Assembly (NCBI RefSeq): GCF_001665535.1
Contig: NZ_LZSQ01000085.1
Location: 43,272-107,271, forward strand
Source: Mycobacterium sp. 852002-51961_SCH5331710
GTDB taxonomy: Bacteria; Actinomycetota; Actinomycetes; Mycobacteriales; Mycobacteriaceae
Direction of reading: 5' to 3'
Length of the DNA: 64,000 nucleotides
Positions within the stretch are counted from its first letter, which is position 1; each line of letters starts with the position of its first letter. Below, in pieces: positions 54,595 to 63,102 of the stretch. Under the pieces are notes generated by a model, which was given only the letters and a program-made list of their open reading frames with translations, was not told where the DNA came from and did not search any database. Made by a program: the position numbers and the translations under genes.

Positions 54595-55872
54595 TCAGAG
54601 GACGGCGTTCACCGCGTCGGACCAGATGCCCGCGGCCTCGTCGATCTGCTCGGCGGTGACGACGAGCGCGGGGATGAACCGCACGACCTGCCCCCATGCG
54701 CCACAGGTCAGCAACAGCAGGCCCCGGCGCGCGGCCTCCTGCTGCACGGCGAGGGCCGTGGCCCCATCGGGTTTGCCTGCGGCGTCGCGGAATTCGGTGC
54801 CGATCATTAACCCGAGACCGCGCACATCGGAGATCGCGTCGAACTTGTCGCCGACCGTCTGCAGCGCCTCGCGCAACTGCGCGCCGCGTTCGGCGGCGTT
54901 GTCGACCAGTCGCTCGTCGGCGATCACGTCCAAGGTGGCCACCGCCGCCGCACAGGCCACCGCGTTGGCGCCGTACGTGCCGCCCTGCGATCCTGGCCAC
55001 GCCCGCTCCATCAGCGCCGCCGGCGCCGCGATACCCGAGAGCGGGAAGCCCGACGCGAGCCCCTTCGCGGTGATCAGGATGTCCGGGCGCGCTTGCGCGG
55101 TGAAGAAGTGCTGATGACCCCAGAAGCGGCCGGTGCGCCCGAAGCCGGTCTGCACCTCGTCGACGACCAGCAGGATGCCGTGCGCGTCGGCGCGCTCGCG
55201 CAGGCCGGCGAAGAACCGTTCGTTGGCCGGCACGTATCCGCCCTCGCCAAGCACCGGTTCGACCAAGAACGCGGCGGTGTCGGCCGGCGCGCTGATCGTC
55301 TGCAGGAGGTAGTCGAGTTGGTCCAACGCGAAGTCGGTGGCCTGCTCGACCGGCCATCCGAAGTGGCCCGGGTCGGGGAACGGTGCGACGTGCACGCCTG
55401 CCATCAACGGGGAGAAACCCGAGCGGAACTTGGTGCCGGAGGTGGTCATCGACGCCGCCGCGACGGTGCGGCCGTGAAACCCGCCGTGGAAGACGATGAC
55501 GTTCGGCCTGCCGGTGGCCTGTCGGGACAGTCGCAGCGCCGCCTCCACCGCCTCGCTACCGGAGTTGGCGAAGAAAAGCCGGTCCAGTCCGGAGGGCAAC
55601 ACCTCGCCGAGGCGCTCCACCAGCGTGAGCAACGGGCGGTGCATCACGGTCGTGTACTGGCCGTGGATCAGCGTGGCGACCTGGCGCTGCGCGGCCTCCA
55701 CCACCCGCGGGTGGCAGTGTCCGGTGCTGGTCACCCCGATGCCCGCGGTGAAGTCGAGGTACCGGCGGTCCTGTTCGTCGTAGAGCAGCACCCCTTCGCC
55801 GCGGGCGGCCACGACGCCGGTCGCCTGCTTGAGGATCTGCGAGAGCTGTGGGGCTTGAGAGGCCGAGGTCAT
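54595..55872 (-). CDS. gabT: 4-aminobutyrate-type class III aminotransferase
   Basis: 425 residues from ATG 55872. Class III signature: FTAGIGVTSTGHCHPRVVEA, FFANSGSEAVEAALRLSRQATG, FHGGFHGRTVAAASMT, VVDEVQTGFGRTG, and LITAKGLASGFPLSG with the PLP lysine. It transaminates a terminal amine, typically 4-aminobutyrate, to a semialdehyde. Divergent from the aldehyde dehydrogenase gene across a GntR-type palindrome, so the two are likely coregulated and act in sequence; the true substrate may be another omega-amino acid. Confidence 0.88.
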   Translation of the reverse strand: MTSASQAPQLSQILKQATGVVAARGEGVLLYDEQDRRYLDFTAGIGVTSTGHCHPRVVEAAQRQVATLIHGQYTTVMHRPLLTLVERLGEVLPSGLDRLFFANSGSEAVEAALRLSRQATGRPNVIVFHGGFHGRTVAAASMTTSGTKFRSGFSPLMAGVHVAPFPDPGHFGWPVEQATDFALDQLDYLLQTISAPADTAAFLVEPVLGEGGYVPANERFFAGLRERADAHGILLVVDEVQTGFGRTGRFWGHQHFFTAQARPDILITAKGLASGFPLSGIAAPAALMERAWPGSQGGTYGANAVACAAAVATLDVIADERLVDNAAERGAQLREALQTVGDKFDAISDVRGLGLMIGTEFRDAAGKPDGATALAVQQEAARRGLLLLTCGAWGQVVRFIPALVVTAEQIDEAAGIWSDAVNAVL

Positions 55873-55899
55873 GGCATGATCCTCAGCGGCGAGCTGTAG

Positions 55900-55911
55900 A
55901 TTGTCAACAAT
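55900..55911. promoter_or_regulatory. Operator ATTGTNNACAAT, gabT/ALDH promoter
   Basis: ATTGTCAACAAT in the 57 bp between divergent gabT and the aldehyde dehydrogenase gene. Arms ATTGT/ACAAT with a 2 nt spacer. The same 12 bp pattern occurs at 58791 and 59602. Probable binding site of the GntR/FCD protein encoded at 57394-58053. Confidence 0.75.
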
Positions 55912-55929
55912 CCGACCATTCAAGGAGGC

Positions 55930-57390
55930 GTGGTGGATCGCGAGCGGCATGTGATCGATGCGGTGAACAAGCGGCTTTTCGTCGACGGCAAGTGGGTCGA
56001 CGCGAGCGAGGGGCGCACCTTCGACGTCGTCGATCCGGCGACCGGGCGGACGCTGTGTGCGGTCGCCGACGCCACCCCGGCCGACGCCCGTGCCGCACTG
56101 GATGCCGCGGTCACCGTCCAGCGGGAGTTCGCCGCGACACCGCCCCGCACCCGCGCCGACATGCTGATGGCCGCGTTCGAGTTGCTGCACGCCCGCGTCG
56201 ACGACCTGGCGCTGCTGATGACGCTGGAGATGGGCAAACCCCTCGCCGAGGCGCGCGGTGAAGTCGCTTACGCCGCAGAGTTTTTCCGCCACTTCGCCGA
56301 AGAGGCCACTCGTATCGACGGTGGCTACCAGACCGCACCCGCGGGCAATGCGCGATTCCTGATCGCCCGCCAGCCGGTCGGGCCCTGCCTGCTGATCACC
56401 CCGTGGAACTTCCCGATGGCGATGGGCACCCGCAAGCTGGGCCCGGCCATCGCCGCCGGGTGCACCAGCGTGATCAAACCGGCGCACCAGACGCCGCTGA
56501 CGATGTTGGCGCTGATGTCGATCCTCGACGAGGCGGGCGTGCCGGCCGGTGCGGTCAACTGCATCACCGCGATGGATGCGAACGCGGTGTGCGAACCGTT
56601 GATCCGGTCCGGGCTGGCCCGCAAGCTGTCGTTCACCGGGTCGACCCGGGTGGGCCGCATCCTGCTCGAACAATGCGCCCAGAAGGTGCTGCGGACCTCG
56701 ATGGAACTCGGGGGCAACGCCCCGTTCATCGTGTTCGCCGACGCCGACCTCGACGAGGCGGTGGACGGGGCGATCGCGGCCAAGATGCGCAACATGGGCG
56801 AGGCCTGCACGGCGGCGAACCGGATCTTCGTCCATGCCGCGGTGATCGACGAGTTCGGGCGCCGGCTCGCCGAACGGATGGCGGCGATGACCGTGGGCCG
56901 CGGCACCGAAAACGGGGTCAAGGTCGGTCCGCTGGTCGACGAGGCCGCGCTGCACAAGGTGCAGGACCTGGTCGACGACGCGGTGGGCCGCGGGGCGCGC
57001 GTATTGACCGGCGGCACACCGGTTTCCGGCGACGGCTACTTCTATGCGCCGACCGTGCTGACCGGTGTCCCGCGCGACGCCCGGATGTCCGGCGAGGAGA
57101 TCTTCGGCCCGGTGGCTCCGTTGACGCCGTTCGAGACCGAGGACGAGGTCGTCGCCGCCGCCAACGACACCGAATACGGACTGGTCGCCTACGTGTTCAC
57201 CAACGACCTGCGGCGCGCGCTGCGGGTCGCCGAGGCGCTCGAGACCGGCATGGTCGGGCTGAACCAGGGCGTCGTGTCCAATCCCGCGGCGCCGTTCGGC
57301 GGCGTCAAGCAGTCGGGCCTCGGCCGTGAGGGCGGCTCCGTGGGCATCGACGAATTCCTGGAGACCAAGTACGTCGGTATCGCCCTGTAG
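55930..57390 (+). CDS. Succinate-semialdehyde dehydrogenase-like ALDH
   Basis: 486 residues, full-length NAD(P) aldehyde dehydrogenase of the GabD/SSDH branch: ITPWNFPMAMGTRKLGPA, SFTGSTRVGR (cofactor), MELGGNAPFIVF with the catalytic glutamate, and NMGEACTAANR with the catalytic cysteine. AGGAGG (55923-55928) lies close to GTG 55930 and GTG 55933; either may be used. It would oxidise the semialdehyde made by the gabT product to succinate or a similar acid. Confidence 0.9.
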   Translation: MVDRERHVIDAVNKRLFVDGKWVDASEGRTFDVVDPATGRTLCAVADATPADARAALDAAVTVQREFAATPPRTRADMLMAAFELLHARVDDLALLMTLEMGKPLAEARGEVAYAAEFFRHFAEEATRIDGGYQTAPAGNARFLIARQPVGPCLLITPWNFPMAMGTRKLGPAIAAGCTSVIKPAHQTPLTMLALMSILDEAGVPAGAVNCITAMDANAVCEPLIRSGLARKLSFTGSTRVGRILLEQCAQKVLRTSMELGGNAPFIVFADADLDEAVDGAIAAKMRNMGEACTAANRIFVHAAVIDEFGRRLAERMAAMTVGRGTENGVKVGPLVDEAALHKVQDLVDDAVGRGARVLTGGTPVSGDGYFYAPTVLTGVPRDARMSGEEIFGPVAPLTPFETEDEVVAAANDTEYGLVAYVFTNDLRRALRVAEALETGMVGLNQGVVSNPAAPFGGVKQSGLGREGGSVGIDEFLETKYVGIAL

Positions 57391-57393
57391 GGG

Positions 57394-58053
57394 TCAGGCG
57401 CCGCGCGACACCCGAGCGATCAGCCGGTCGACGGCGTCCTCCATGTGCGCGATCAGCAGCTTGTCGGACAGCTGCACGTCGCCGGCCCTGATCGCGCTGG
57501 CCAGCGCCTGGTGCTCGACGACGCGGTCGCTGGGGTTGTCATAGGTGTCGGCCAGCGCGTGCACGCACATCCGCGTCTCGACGAGGTACGTCTGGTGCAT
57601 CCGCGACAGCCGCGGGCTGCCCGCCAACTCGACCAGTCGCTCGTGGAAGCGGATGTCGGCCTCGCTGCCTTCCTCGACGTCGGCGGCCGCAGCCATCTCC
57701 TCGACGATCTCCAGCAGTTCGTCGCCCGCAGATGCGTAGTCGCCCTGCAGGATCCGGCGGGTCGCGGCGCGTTCGATGGCCTCGCGCGCGAGGTACATGT
57801 CGGACGCCACGTCGGGCGTCATGTCGATCACGAACACCCCGCGGTTGCGGATCGCGATCAACAAGCCCTCCTGGGTCAGCCGCTGCATTCCCTCGCGCAG
57901 CGGCCCGCGGCTGACGCCGAGCTTGCGGGCCAGGTCGGCCTCGATCAGCTGCGTGCCGGGCGCCAACTCGCCGTGCGCGATCGCCTGCCGCAGCTTGTCG
58001 GCGACGATGCTCGGCGTGGACTCCTGCTCGACGGGCGCGAGGAACTCGGTCAC
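57394..58053 (-). CDS. GntR/FCD-family transcriptional regulator
   Basis: 219 residues from GTG 58053. N-terminal winged helix IVADKLRQAIAHGELAPGTQ, EADLARKLGVSRGPLREGMQRL; C-terminal FCD domain with metal/ligand residues in DMYLAREAIERAA, IRFHERLVELAG and VVEHQALASAIRAGD. FCD members sense small carboxylates. It is the likely reader of the three ATTGTNNACAAT palindromes. GTGA overlap with the gene upstream puts it in the same operon as the two isomerase-like genes. Confidence 0.92.
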   Translation of the reverse strand: MTEFLAPVEQESTPSIVADKLRQAIAHGELAPGTQLIEADLARKLGVSRGPLREGMQRLTQEGLLIAIRNRGVFVIDMTPDVASDMYLAREAIERAATRRILQGDYASAGDELLEIVEEMAAAADVEEGSEADIRFHERLVELAGSPRLSRMHQTYLVETRMCVHALADTYDNPSDRVVEHQALASAIRAGDVQLSDKLLIAHMEDAVDRLIARVSRGA

Positions 58054-58769
58054 CGGGCCTCCTCGAACAGGCGGCCCAATCCGGGGATCGCGGGCGCTCC
58101 GCCGGCGAGTTGCAGACCCTTCCACACCGTCACCTGGTTGGCCGTCAGCACCGGTTTGCCGACCGCGGCCTCGAGCCGATCGACGATCGCCAGCGTGTGC
58201 ATCGCGGTGTCGGGCACCAGCACCGCCTCCGCGTCGGGGTGATCGGCCGCGGTGACCATCTGCTCCACCCGCTCGGGCTCTATCGTGCCGACTTCGGCGG
58301 CCGTGATGATCCCGTGGCTGCCCATCGCCACCACCTCGACCCCGTCGGCGGCCAGGAACCGCACGAAATGCTCGGCGACATCCGGCGGGTACGACGCGGC
58401 CACCGCCACCCGTCGGATACCGAGGTGGCGCAGCGCGTCGACGAACGCTATCGAGGTCGAGGACGCCGGAACTCCCGCCGCCGCAGCAACTTTCGCGGCC
58501 TGGTGGCGCGCACCCTCGGGACCGAACACAAAGCTGCCCGATGTGCACGCCCACATCACTGCGTGCGGGCGCTCGTCGGCGAGTTGGCACACCCCCTCGG
58601 CGAGCCGGCCCTCGCCGCCGAGGTCGAGCAGCGCGTCGACCCGGTGCGCGTCCTCGCCGACGGAGGTGATGACCACGGGAAGGCGCAGTCGCCCCGCGAC
58701 GCGGGCCTCCAGCGCCGGGAAATCGTCCTCGGCGCTGTGCCCCGGGTAGAGCAGTCCTACGGTCGGCAT
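58050..58769 (-). CDS. Asp/Glu racemase-superfamily protein, maleate-isomerase-like (second Cys missing)
   Basis: 239 residues from ATG 58769 (MPTVGLLYPGHSAEDDFP). The first catalytic cysteine is kept (MWACTSGSFVFG), but the position of the second reads VLVPDTAMHT, so Asp replaces Cys. Maleate isomerases and Asp/Glu racemases need both cysteines; arylmalonate decarboxylase keeps only one, at the other position. The chemistry is therefore probably different from its paralogue at 58826. Divergent spacing and an operator 22 bp upstream place it under GntR control. Confidence 0.82.
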   Translation of the reverse strand: MPTVGLLYPGHSAEDDFPALEARVAGRLRLPVVITSVGEDAHRVDALLDLGGEGRLAEGVCQLADERPHAVMWACTSGSFVFGPEGARHQAAKVAAAAGVPASSTSIAFVDALRHLGIRRVAVAASYPPDVAEHFVRFLAADGVEVVAMGSHGIITAAEVGTIEPERVEQMVTAADHPDAEAVLVPDTAMHTLAIVDRLEAAVGKPVLTANQVTVWKGLQLAGGAPAIPGLGRLFEEAR

Positions 58770-58790
58770 CACGGCCCCTTCAATCGGCAG

Positions 58791-58810
58791 ATTGTCGACA
58801 ATGTTAACAA
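58791..58810. promoter_or_regulatory. Operator ATTGTCGACAAT plus adjoining half
   Basis: ATTGTCGACAAT (58791-58802) is a perfect palindrome, overlapped by a second one, TGTTAACA (58802-58809), centred 9 bp away. It lies 22 bp upstream of the maleate-isomerase-like gene at 58050-58769. Second of three GntR-type sites in the island. Confidence 0.75.
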
Positions 58811-58825
58811 CCGGCAGGTCGACGC

Positions 58826-59563
58826 CTACGCCTCCAACAGGCGCTGGCCCGGCCCCACGGCCTTGCGCCCGGCGACGCGCAGCGCCGCCCACATCGTCAC
58901 CTGGTTGGCCGTGACCACCGGCTTCTGCAGCTCGGCCTCCAGCTCGGCGATCAGGTCGTAGGTCGGCAGATTCGTACAGCTGACGACGATGGCCTCCGCG
59001 TCGGCGACGTCAGTGGCGCGGACCAGCTCGGCGGTCTCCGAATACGGCACCGCCCAGATCTGCTCGGTGAGGCCCAGGCCGGAGGTGGCAACCACCTCGA
59101 TGCCGGCCTCCATCAGGTACTTGGTCAGGCCGATCGTCAGATCCGACGTGTACGGGGTGACGGTGGCGACGCGGCCGACACCGAGGTGGCGCAGCGCCTC
59201 GAGCATCGAGCCGCTGGTGGTGACCGCCGCCGGCGCACCGGCCGCCCGCATCGCCGCCACCAGCGCGGCCTCGCCGGCCATCCCCTTGACGAAGCTGCCC
59301 GCGGTGCACGCATACGCGGTGACGATCGGCGAGACCGCCAGCACGTTGGCCGCACCCGCGACCACGTGTTCGGGATCGGAGATGTGCACCGCCATGTCGA
59401 CGGTCACCGGCAAGGGGGCGTACCTCAGCCGGGTGACGTACAGGCTGACGTCGTCGGGCGCCCAACGCCAGAGTTCGCGGTCGAGCGCGAAGTCGTACGG
59501 AGTGACTACGCCTATGCCTACCTGCTGCAATGGTGGGGGCGGCACCAATTCCCCGATCCTCAT
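58826..59563 (-). CDS. Asp/Glu racemase-superfamily protein, maleate-isomerase-like
   Basis: 245 residues from ATG 59563. Both catalytic cysteines are present: YACTAGSFVKG and VVSCTNLPTYDLI, as in maleate cis-trans isomerase. TPYDFALDRELWRWAPDD is a conserved N-terminal block of this group. It heads the minus-strand unit, with an operator 39 bp upstream of its start, shared with the divergent 2-hydroxyacid dehydrogenase. The pair with 58050-58769 is a tandem duplication of about 35-40% visible similarity, judged by eye. Confidence 0.85.
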   Translation of the reverse strand: MRIGELVPPPPLQQVGIGVVTPYDFALDRELWRWAPDDVSLYVTRLRYAPLPVTVDMAVHISDPEHVVAGAANVLAVSPIVTAYACTAGSFVKGMAGEAALVAAMRAAGAPAAVTTSGSMLEALRHLGVGRVATVTPYTSDLTIGLTKYLMEAGIEVVATSGLGLTEQIWAVPYSETAELVRATDVADAEAIVVSCTNLPTYDLIAELEAELQKPVVTANQVTMWAALRVAGRKAVGPGQRLLEA

Positions 59564-59601
59564 TTGCACAGTGTGAGGCCAGAAGACCAAACCAGCAACA
59601 G

Positions 59602-59613
59602 ATTGTTGACAAT
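59602..59613. promoter_or_regulatory. Operator ATTGTTGACAAT, divergent promoter
   Basis: ATTGTTGACAAT lies in the 77 bp between the isomerase-like gene (start 59563) and the 2-hydroxyacid dehydrogenase (start 59641). It is the exact reverse complement of the site at 55900-55911. Third site of the island regulon. Confidence 0.75.
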
Positions 59614-59640
59614 CCTACGGCGTGTCCCTAGCTTGGGGGC

Positions 59641-60699
59641 GTGCCAGCCCCGGGGGAGAGCGTGCGGATCGCATCGTCGTCGCAGGTCAGGGGTGGTTCC
59701 GCCGAGCCGGTCATTGCCGTCCTGTGCGAAAAATCCACCGACCATCCGCCCGGCGTCGAGCGTGTCGGCGCCGAGATGCGCTACTGCACCGCCGAGGACC
59801 TCGCCTCGGCCGTCCGCGGAGCCCGCGCGCTGTTGCTCTGGGACTTCTTCTCGACCGCGGTGCGCGACGTGTGGAGCGACGCCACCGAACTCGAATGGAT
59901 TCACGTCACCGCGGCCGGCGTCGACACCCTGCTCTTCGACGAACTGCGTGACTCCGACGTCGTGGTGACCAACGCGCGCGGCGTTTTCGACCGGCCCATC
60001 GCCGAATACGTACTCGGCGCGGTGCTCGCCCACGCCAAGGACAGCCGCACAAGCTTCGCGTTGCAGCGCGAGCATCGATGGCGTCACCGCGAGACCCGCG
60101 GCATCGCCGCGGCCCGTGCACTCGTGGTCGGCACCGGCAGCATCGGCCGGGAGATCGCCCGCTTGCTGCGGGCCGCGGGCATGCAGGTGCGCGGCGCGGG
60201 CCGCGTCGCGAGGGCGGACGACCCCGACTTCGGCGAGGTGGTGGCCAGTGCGGACCTGGCCCATGAGGTCGGCTGGTGTGATCACCTGGTGCTCGCGGCG
60301 CCGCTGACGTCGGCCACTCGCGGCCTGGTGGACGCGTCGGTGTTGTCCGCGATGAAGCCCGACGCGCATCTGGTCAACATCGGACGGGGTCCGCTGGTGG
60401 AGGAGTCGGCACTGGTTTCTGCGTTGCGCGACAACCGGATTGGGGGCGCGACGCTGGATGTGTTCGACACCGAACCGCTGCCGACCGACCATCCGCTGTG
60501 GGACGCTCCCAACGTGACGATCACCGCGCACATGGCCGGCGACGTCGTGGGCTGGCGGGAAACGCTGGCCGAGCAGTTCGCCGACAACGCGCGGCGCTGG
60601 CTGGCGGGGGAGCCCTTGGTGAACGTTGTGGACAAGAAGCTCGGCTACATCCCGAGCGGAGCCGGAAGGCCGGCGACATCGGGACGTGATTCGCGATGA
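59641..60699 (+). CDS. D-isomer-specific 2-hydroxyacid dehydrogenase
   Basis: 352 residues from GTG 59641 (GTG 59662 is an alternative). NAD motif VVGTGSIGREIARLL; catalytic Arg in NIGRGPLVEESAL, Glu in TLDVFDTEPLP, and His in ITAHMAGD. It resembles the glyoxylate/hydroxypyruvate reductase branch. It is first in a coupled unit with amidase and DUF3830 (ATGA overlaps) under the third GntR site. Confidence 0.88.
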   Translation: MPAPGESVRIASSSQVRGGSAEPVIAVLCEKSTDHPPGVERVGAEMRYCTAEDLASAVRGARALLLWDFFSTAVRDVWSDATELEWIHVTAAGVDTLLFDELRDSDVVVTNARGVFDRPIAEYVLGAVLAHAKDSRTSFALQREHRWRHRETRGIAAARALVVGTGSIGREIARLLRAAGMQVRGAGRVARADDPDFGEVVASADLAHEVGWCDHLVLAAPLTSATRGLVDASVLSAMKPDAHLVNIGRGPLVEESALVSALRDNRIGGATLDVFDTEPLPTDHPLWDAPNVTITAHMAGDVVGWRETLAEQFADNARRWLAGEPLVNVVDKKLGYIPSGAGRPATSGRDSR

Positions 60700-62099
60700 T
60701 CCTGACCGCAGCCGAATTGGTGCGAGGCTACCGTGCCAAGACCATCTCGCCGGTCGAGGCCACGCAGGAGGCGCTGGCCGCGATCGATGCGTACGACGGT
60801 GCGGTCAACGCCTACGTGCTCGTCGACCGCGAGGGTGCGCTGGCCGCCGCCCGCGCGTCGGAGGCGCGCTGGCACGCCGGGGAACCGCTTGGCCCCGGAG
60901 ACGGGGTGCCGGCGTCGATCAAGGACGCGCTGTGGACCAAGGGATGGCCGACACTTCGCGGCAGCTGGCTCATCGACGAGACCGGGCCCTGGGACGAGGA
61001 CGCGCCCTGCACTGCGCGACTGCGCGAGACCGGTGCGGTGCTGCTCGGCAAGACCACGACACCGGAGTACTCGTGGAAGGGCGTGACCGACTCGGAGCGC
61101 TTCGGCCTCACCGGCAACCCGTGGGACCCCACCAAGACCGCGGGCGGTTCGAGCGGCGGCAGTGCCGCGGCGGTGGCCCTCGGCATGGGGGTGTGGTCGG
61201 TGGGGACCGACGCGGGCGGATCGGTGCGGATCCCGGCGGGGTTCACCGGAACCGTCGCGCTCAAGCCGACCTACGGCCTGATCCCGCACTATCCGCCGAG
61301 CCCGTTCGGCACGCTGGCGCATCCGGGTCCGATGACACGGACCGTGGTCGACACCGCCGCGCTGATGGACGTCATCACCGGTTTCGACCCCCGCGACTGG
61401 TCGGCGATGCCGACGCCGCACGAGTCGTTCCTTGCCGGCCTCGACGACGGTGTCGCGGGTCTGCGTGTGGCGTTCTCACCGAGGCTCGGCTACGTACGCA
61501 ACGACCCGGAGATCGACGCGGCGGTACGGGACGCGGTGAATGTGCTGGCCGACGCGGGCGCCCGGGTCGAGGAGGTCGACCCCGGCTTCCGCGATCCGAT
61601 CGAGGCCTTCCACATCCTGTGGTTCTCGGGGGCGGCGAAGGTGTTGCAGGCCTACGGCGAAGCGGTCGACGATCGCGTCGATCCCGGGTTGCGCCGGATA
61701 GCCGCGGTGGGTGCGACGTTCTCGGCGTCGGACTACCTCGACGCCACGGCCGTGCGGATGCACCTCGGGCAGGTGATGGGCCGGTTCCACCAGGACTACG
61801 ACGTGCTGGTCACCCCGACGCTCCCGATGCCCGCCTTTCCCATCGGCCGCGACGTGCCCGAGGGGTGGCGGTCGCATTATTGGGCGAGCTGGACGCCCTA
61901 CACCTACCCGTTCAACATGACTCAGCAACCCGCACTGAGCGTGCCGTGCGGCTTCACCTCCGCTGGGCTGCCGATCGGGCTGCAGATCGTCGGCCCCAGG
62001 CACTCCGATGCGACGGTGCTGCGGGTGGGGCGTGCACACGAGATGGCCACCGACTGGCATACGCGTACACCCGCAGTGATGACACAAGGAGTTCGATGA
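60696..62099 (+). CDS. Amidase-signature enzyme
   Basis: 467 residues. Amidase signature: catalytic Lys in PASIKDALW, Ser-cisSer-Lys region GGSSGGSAAAVALGMG and nucleophile serine in GGSVRIPAGFTG. It hydrolyses an amide or the C-N bond of a carbamoyl group; the substrate is unknown. ATG 60696 overlaps the dehydrogenase stop, and its own stop overlaps the DUF3830 ATG, so it is inside a tightly coupled operon. Confidence 0.9.
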   Translation: MILTAAELVRGYRAKTISPVEATQEALAAIDAYDGAVNAYVLVDREGALAAARASEARWHAGEPLGPGDGVPASIKDALWTKGWPTLRGSWLIDETGPWDEDAPCTARLRETGAVLLGKTTTPEYSWKGVTDSERFGLTGNPWDPTKTAGGSSGGSAAAVALGMGVWSVGTDAGGSVRIPAGFTGTVALKPTYGLIPHYPPSPFGTLAHPGPMTRTVVDTAALMDVITGFDPRDWSAMPTPHESFLAGLDDGVAGLRVAFSPRLGYVRNDPEIDAAVRDAVNVLADAGARVEEVDPGFRDPIEAFHILWFSGAAKVLQAYGEAVDDRVDPGLRRIAAVGATFSASDYLDATAVRMHLGQVMGRFHQDYDVLVTPTLPMPAFPIGRDVPEGWRSHYWASWTPYTYPFNMTQQPALSVPCGFTSAGLPIGLQIVGPRHSDATVLRVGRAHEMATDWHTRTPAVMTQGVR

Positions 62100-62608
62100 G
62101 CAGGCTGATCACCGTGTCCCTCGACAAGCGCGGCGTCAGCTGCACCGCGCGCCTGCTCGACGATGCGGCACCACGCACGTGTGCCGCGGTGTGGGACGCG
62201 CTGGACGAGCGCCCACTGTCGTCGCAGGTGTTCCACGGAAAGTACGCCCGCAACGAGATCTACACGCTCCTACCGGCTTTCGCGCCGGCGGACCCGGGCA
62301 GGGAGAACACCACCGTGACGCCGATCCCCGGCGACCTGTGCTGGTTCTCGTTCGACTCCGACCAGCTGGGCAACCCGGCCTACGGCTACGAGAACTCCAC
62401 CGGGACCGGCACCACCGGTGCGATCGTCGACCTGGCGCTGTTCTACGGCCGCAACAACCTGCTGATCAACGGGGACCAGGGTTGGGTGCCGGGCAACGTG
62501 TTCGGAGAGGTCATCGAGGGCCTCGACGAGATGGCCGAAGCCTGCCAAGACCTGTGGATGGGCGGTGTGCGCGGAGAAACCCTGACCTTCGCGCGCGTTG
62601 CGGGTTGA
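62096..62608 (+). CDS. DUF3830 cyclophilin-like protein
   Basis: 170 residues from ATG 62096. The fold is cyclophilin-like with FHGKYARNEIYTLLP, ENTTVTPIPGDLCWFSFDSD and FYGRNNLLINGDQGWVPGNVFG blocks of DUF3830. Its role is unknown; I recall members beside amidases, maleate isomerase-like enzymes and GntR regulators, and it has no signal peptide. It is the last gene of the amidase operon. Confidence 0.85.
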   Translation: MSRLITVSLDKRGVSCTARLLDDAAPRTCAAVWDALDERPLSSQVFHGKYARNEIYTLLPAFAPADPGRENTTVTPIPGDLCWFSFDSDQLGNPAYGYENSTGTGTTGAIVDLALFYGRNNLLINGDQGWVPGNVFGEVIEGLDEMAEACQDLWMGGVRGETLTFARVAG

Positions 62609-62617
62609 GGCTCCGCG

Positions 62618-63043
62618 CTACAGCGGCTGCAGGCTGACCGGTTGTTCGCTCTCTCCGGGGTTGGGATCGTTGCAGGAACCGGCTTTCCACGCGTAGCGAA
62701 GGCTGCCCGCCAAGGTCGCTGGGTCGAACGAGTACGTCAGATCGGCTGGGCCGGTGGTGCCGTCGGCACACGGACGCCCGTTGAAGACATCGTGACGTTC
62801 GATGGTCCATGGGCCGTCTGCCTGCCTACCGATCTGCGCGATCATTCCCGTCGAGCTCGAAACCGTTCCGCCGCACCGGCCTTCGGGGTGGCACTGGGTG
62901 GTGATGGCCCACGTGTTCGACGTCGGCCCGTTGACGAACCGGAATTCGCCCTCCAAGCGCCCCTGTGCTGCCGCCGGTGCGGCCAATCCGACCGCGGCGC
63001 TGGCGAGCACCACCGCCGCGGCCGTCGCTCGTGTGATCGCCAT
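62618..63043 (-). CDS. Secreted protein of unknown function
   Basis: 141 residues. Signal peptide to about residue 26 (APAAA-QG), then a beta-rich domain with four cysteines (TTQCHPEGRCGG, GRPCADG, AGSCNDPN) and the segments FVNGPTSNTWAITTQ and WTIERHDVFNGRP. It resembles secreted proteins found in many mycobacteria; no function known. Convergent with DUF3830, 9 bp apart. Confidence 0.8.
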   Translation of the reverse strand: MAITRATAAAVVLASAAVGLAAPAAAQGRLEGEFRFVNGPTSNTWAITTQCHPEGRCGGTVSSSTGMIAQIGRQADGPWTIERHDVFNGRPCADGTTGPADLTYSFDPATLAGSLRYAWKAGSCNDPNPGESEQPVSLQPL

Positions 63044-63102
63044 GCCCGCAGCATCACACGTCGGGCGCACCCGGGTCGGCGAGTTGACGAAAGTCACCGC
63101 GG

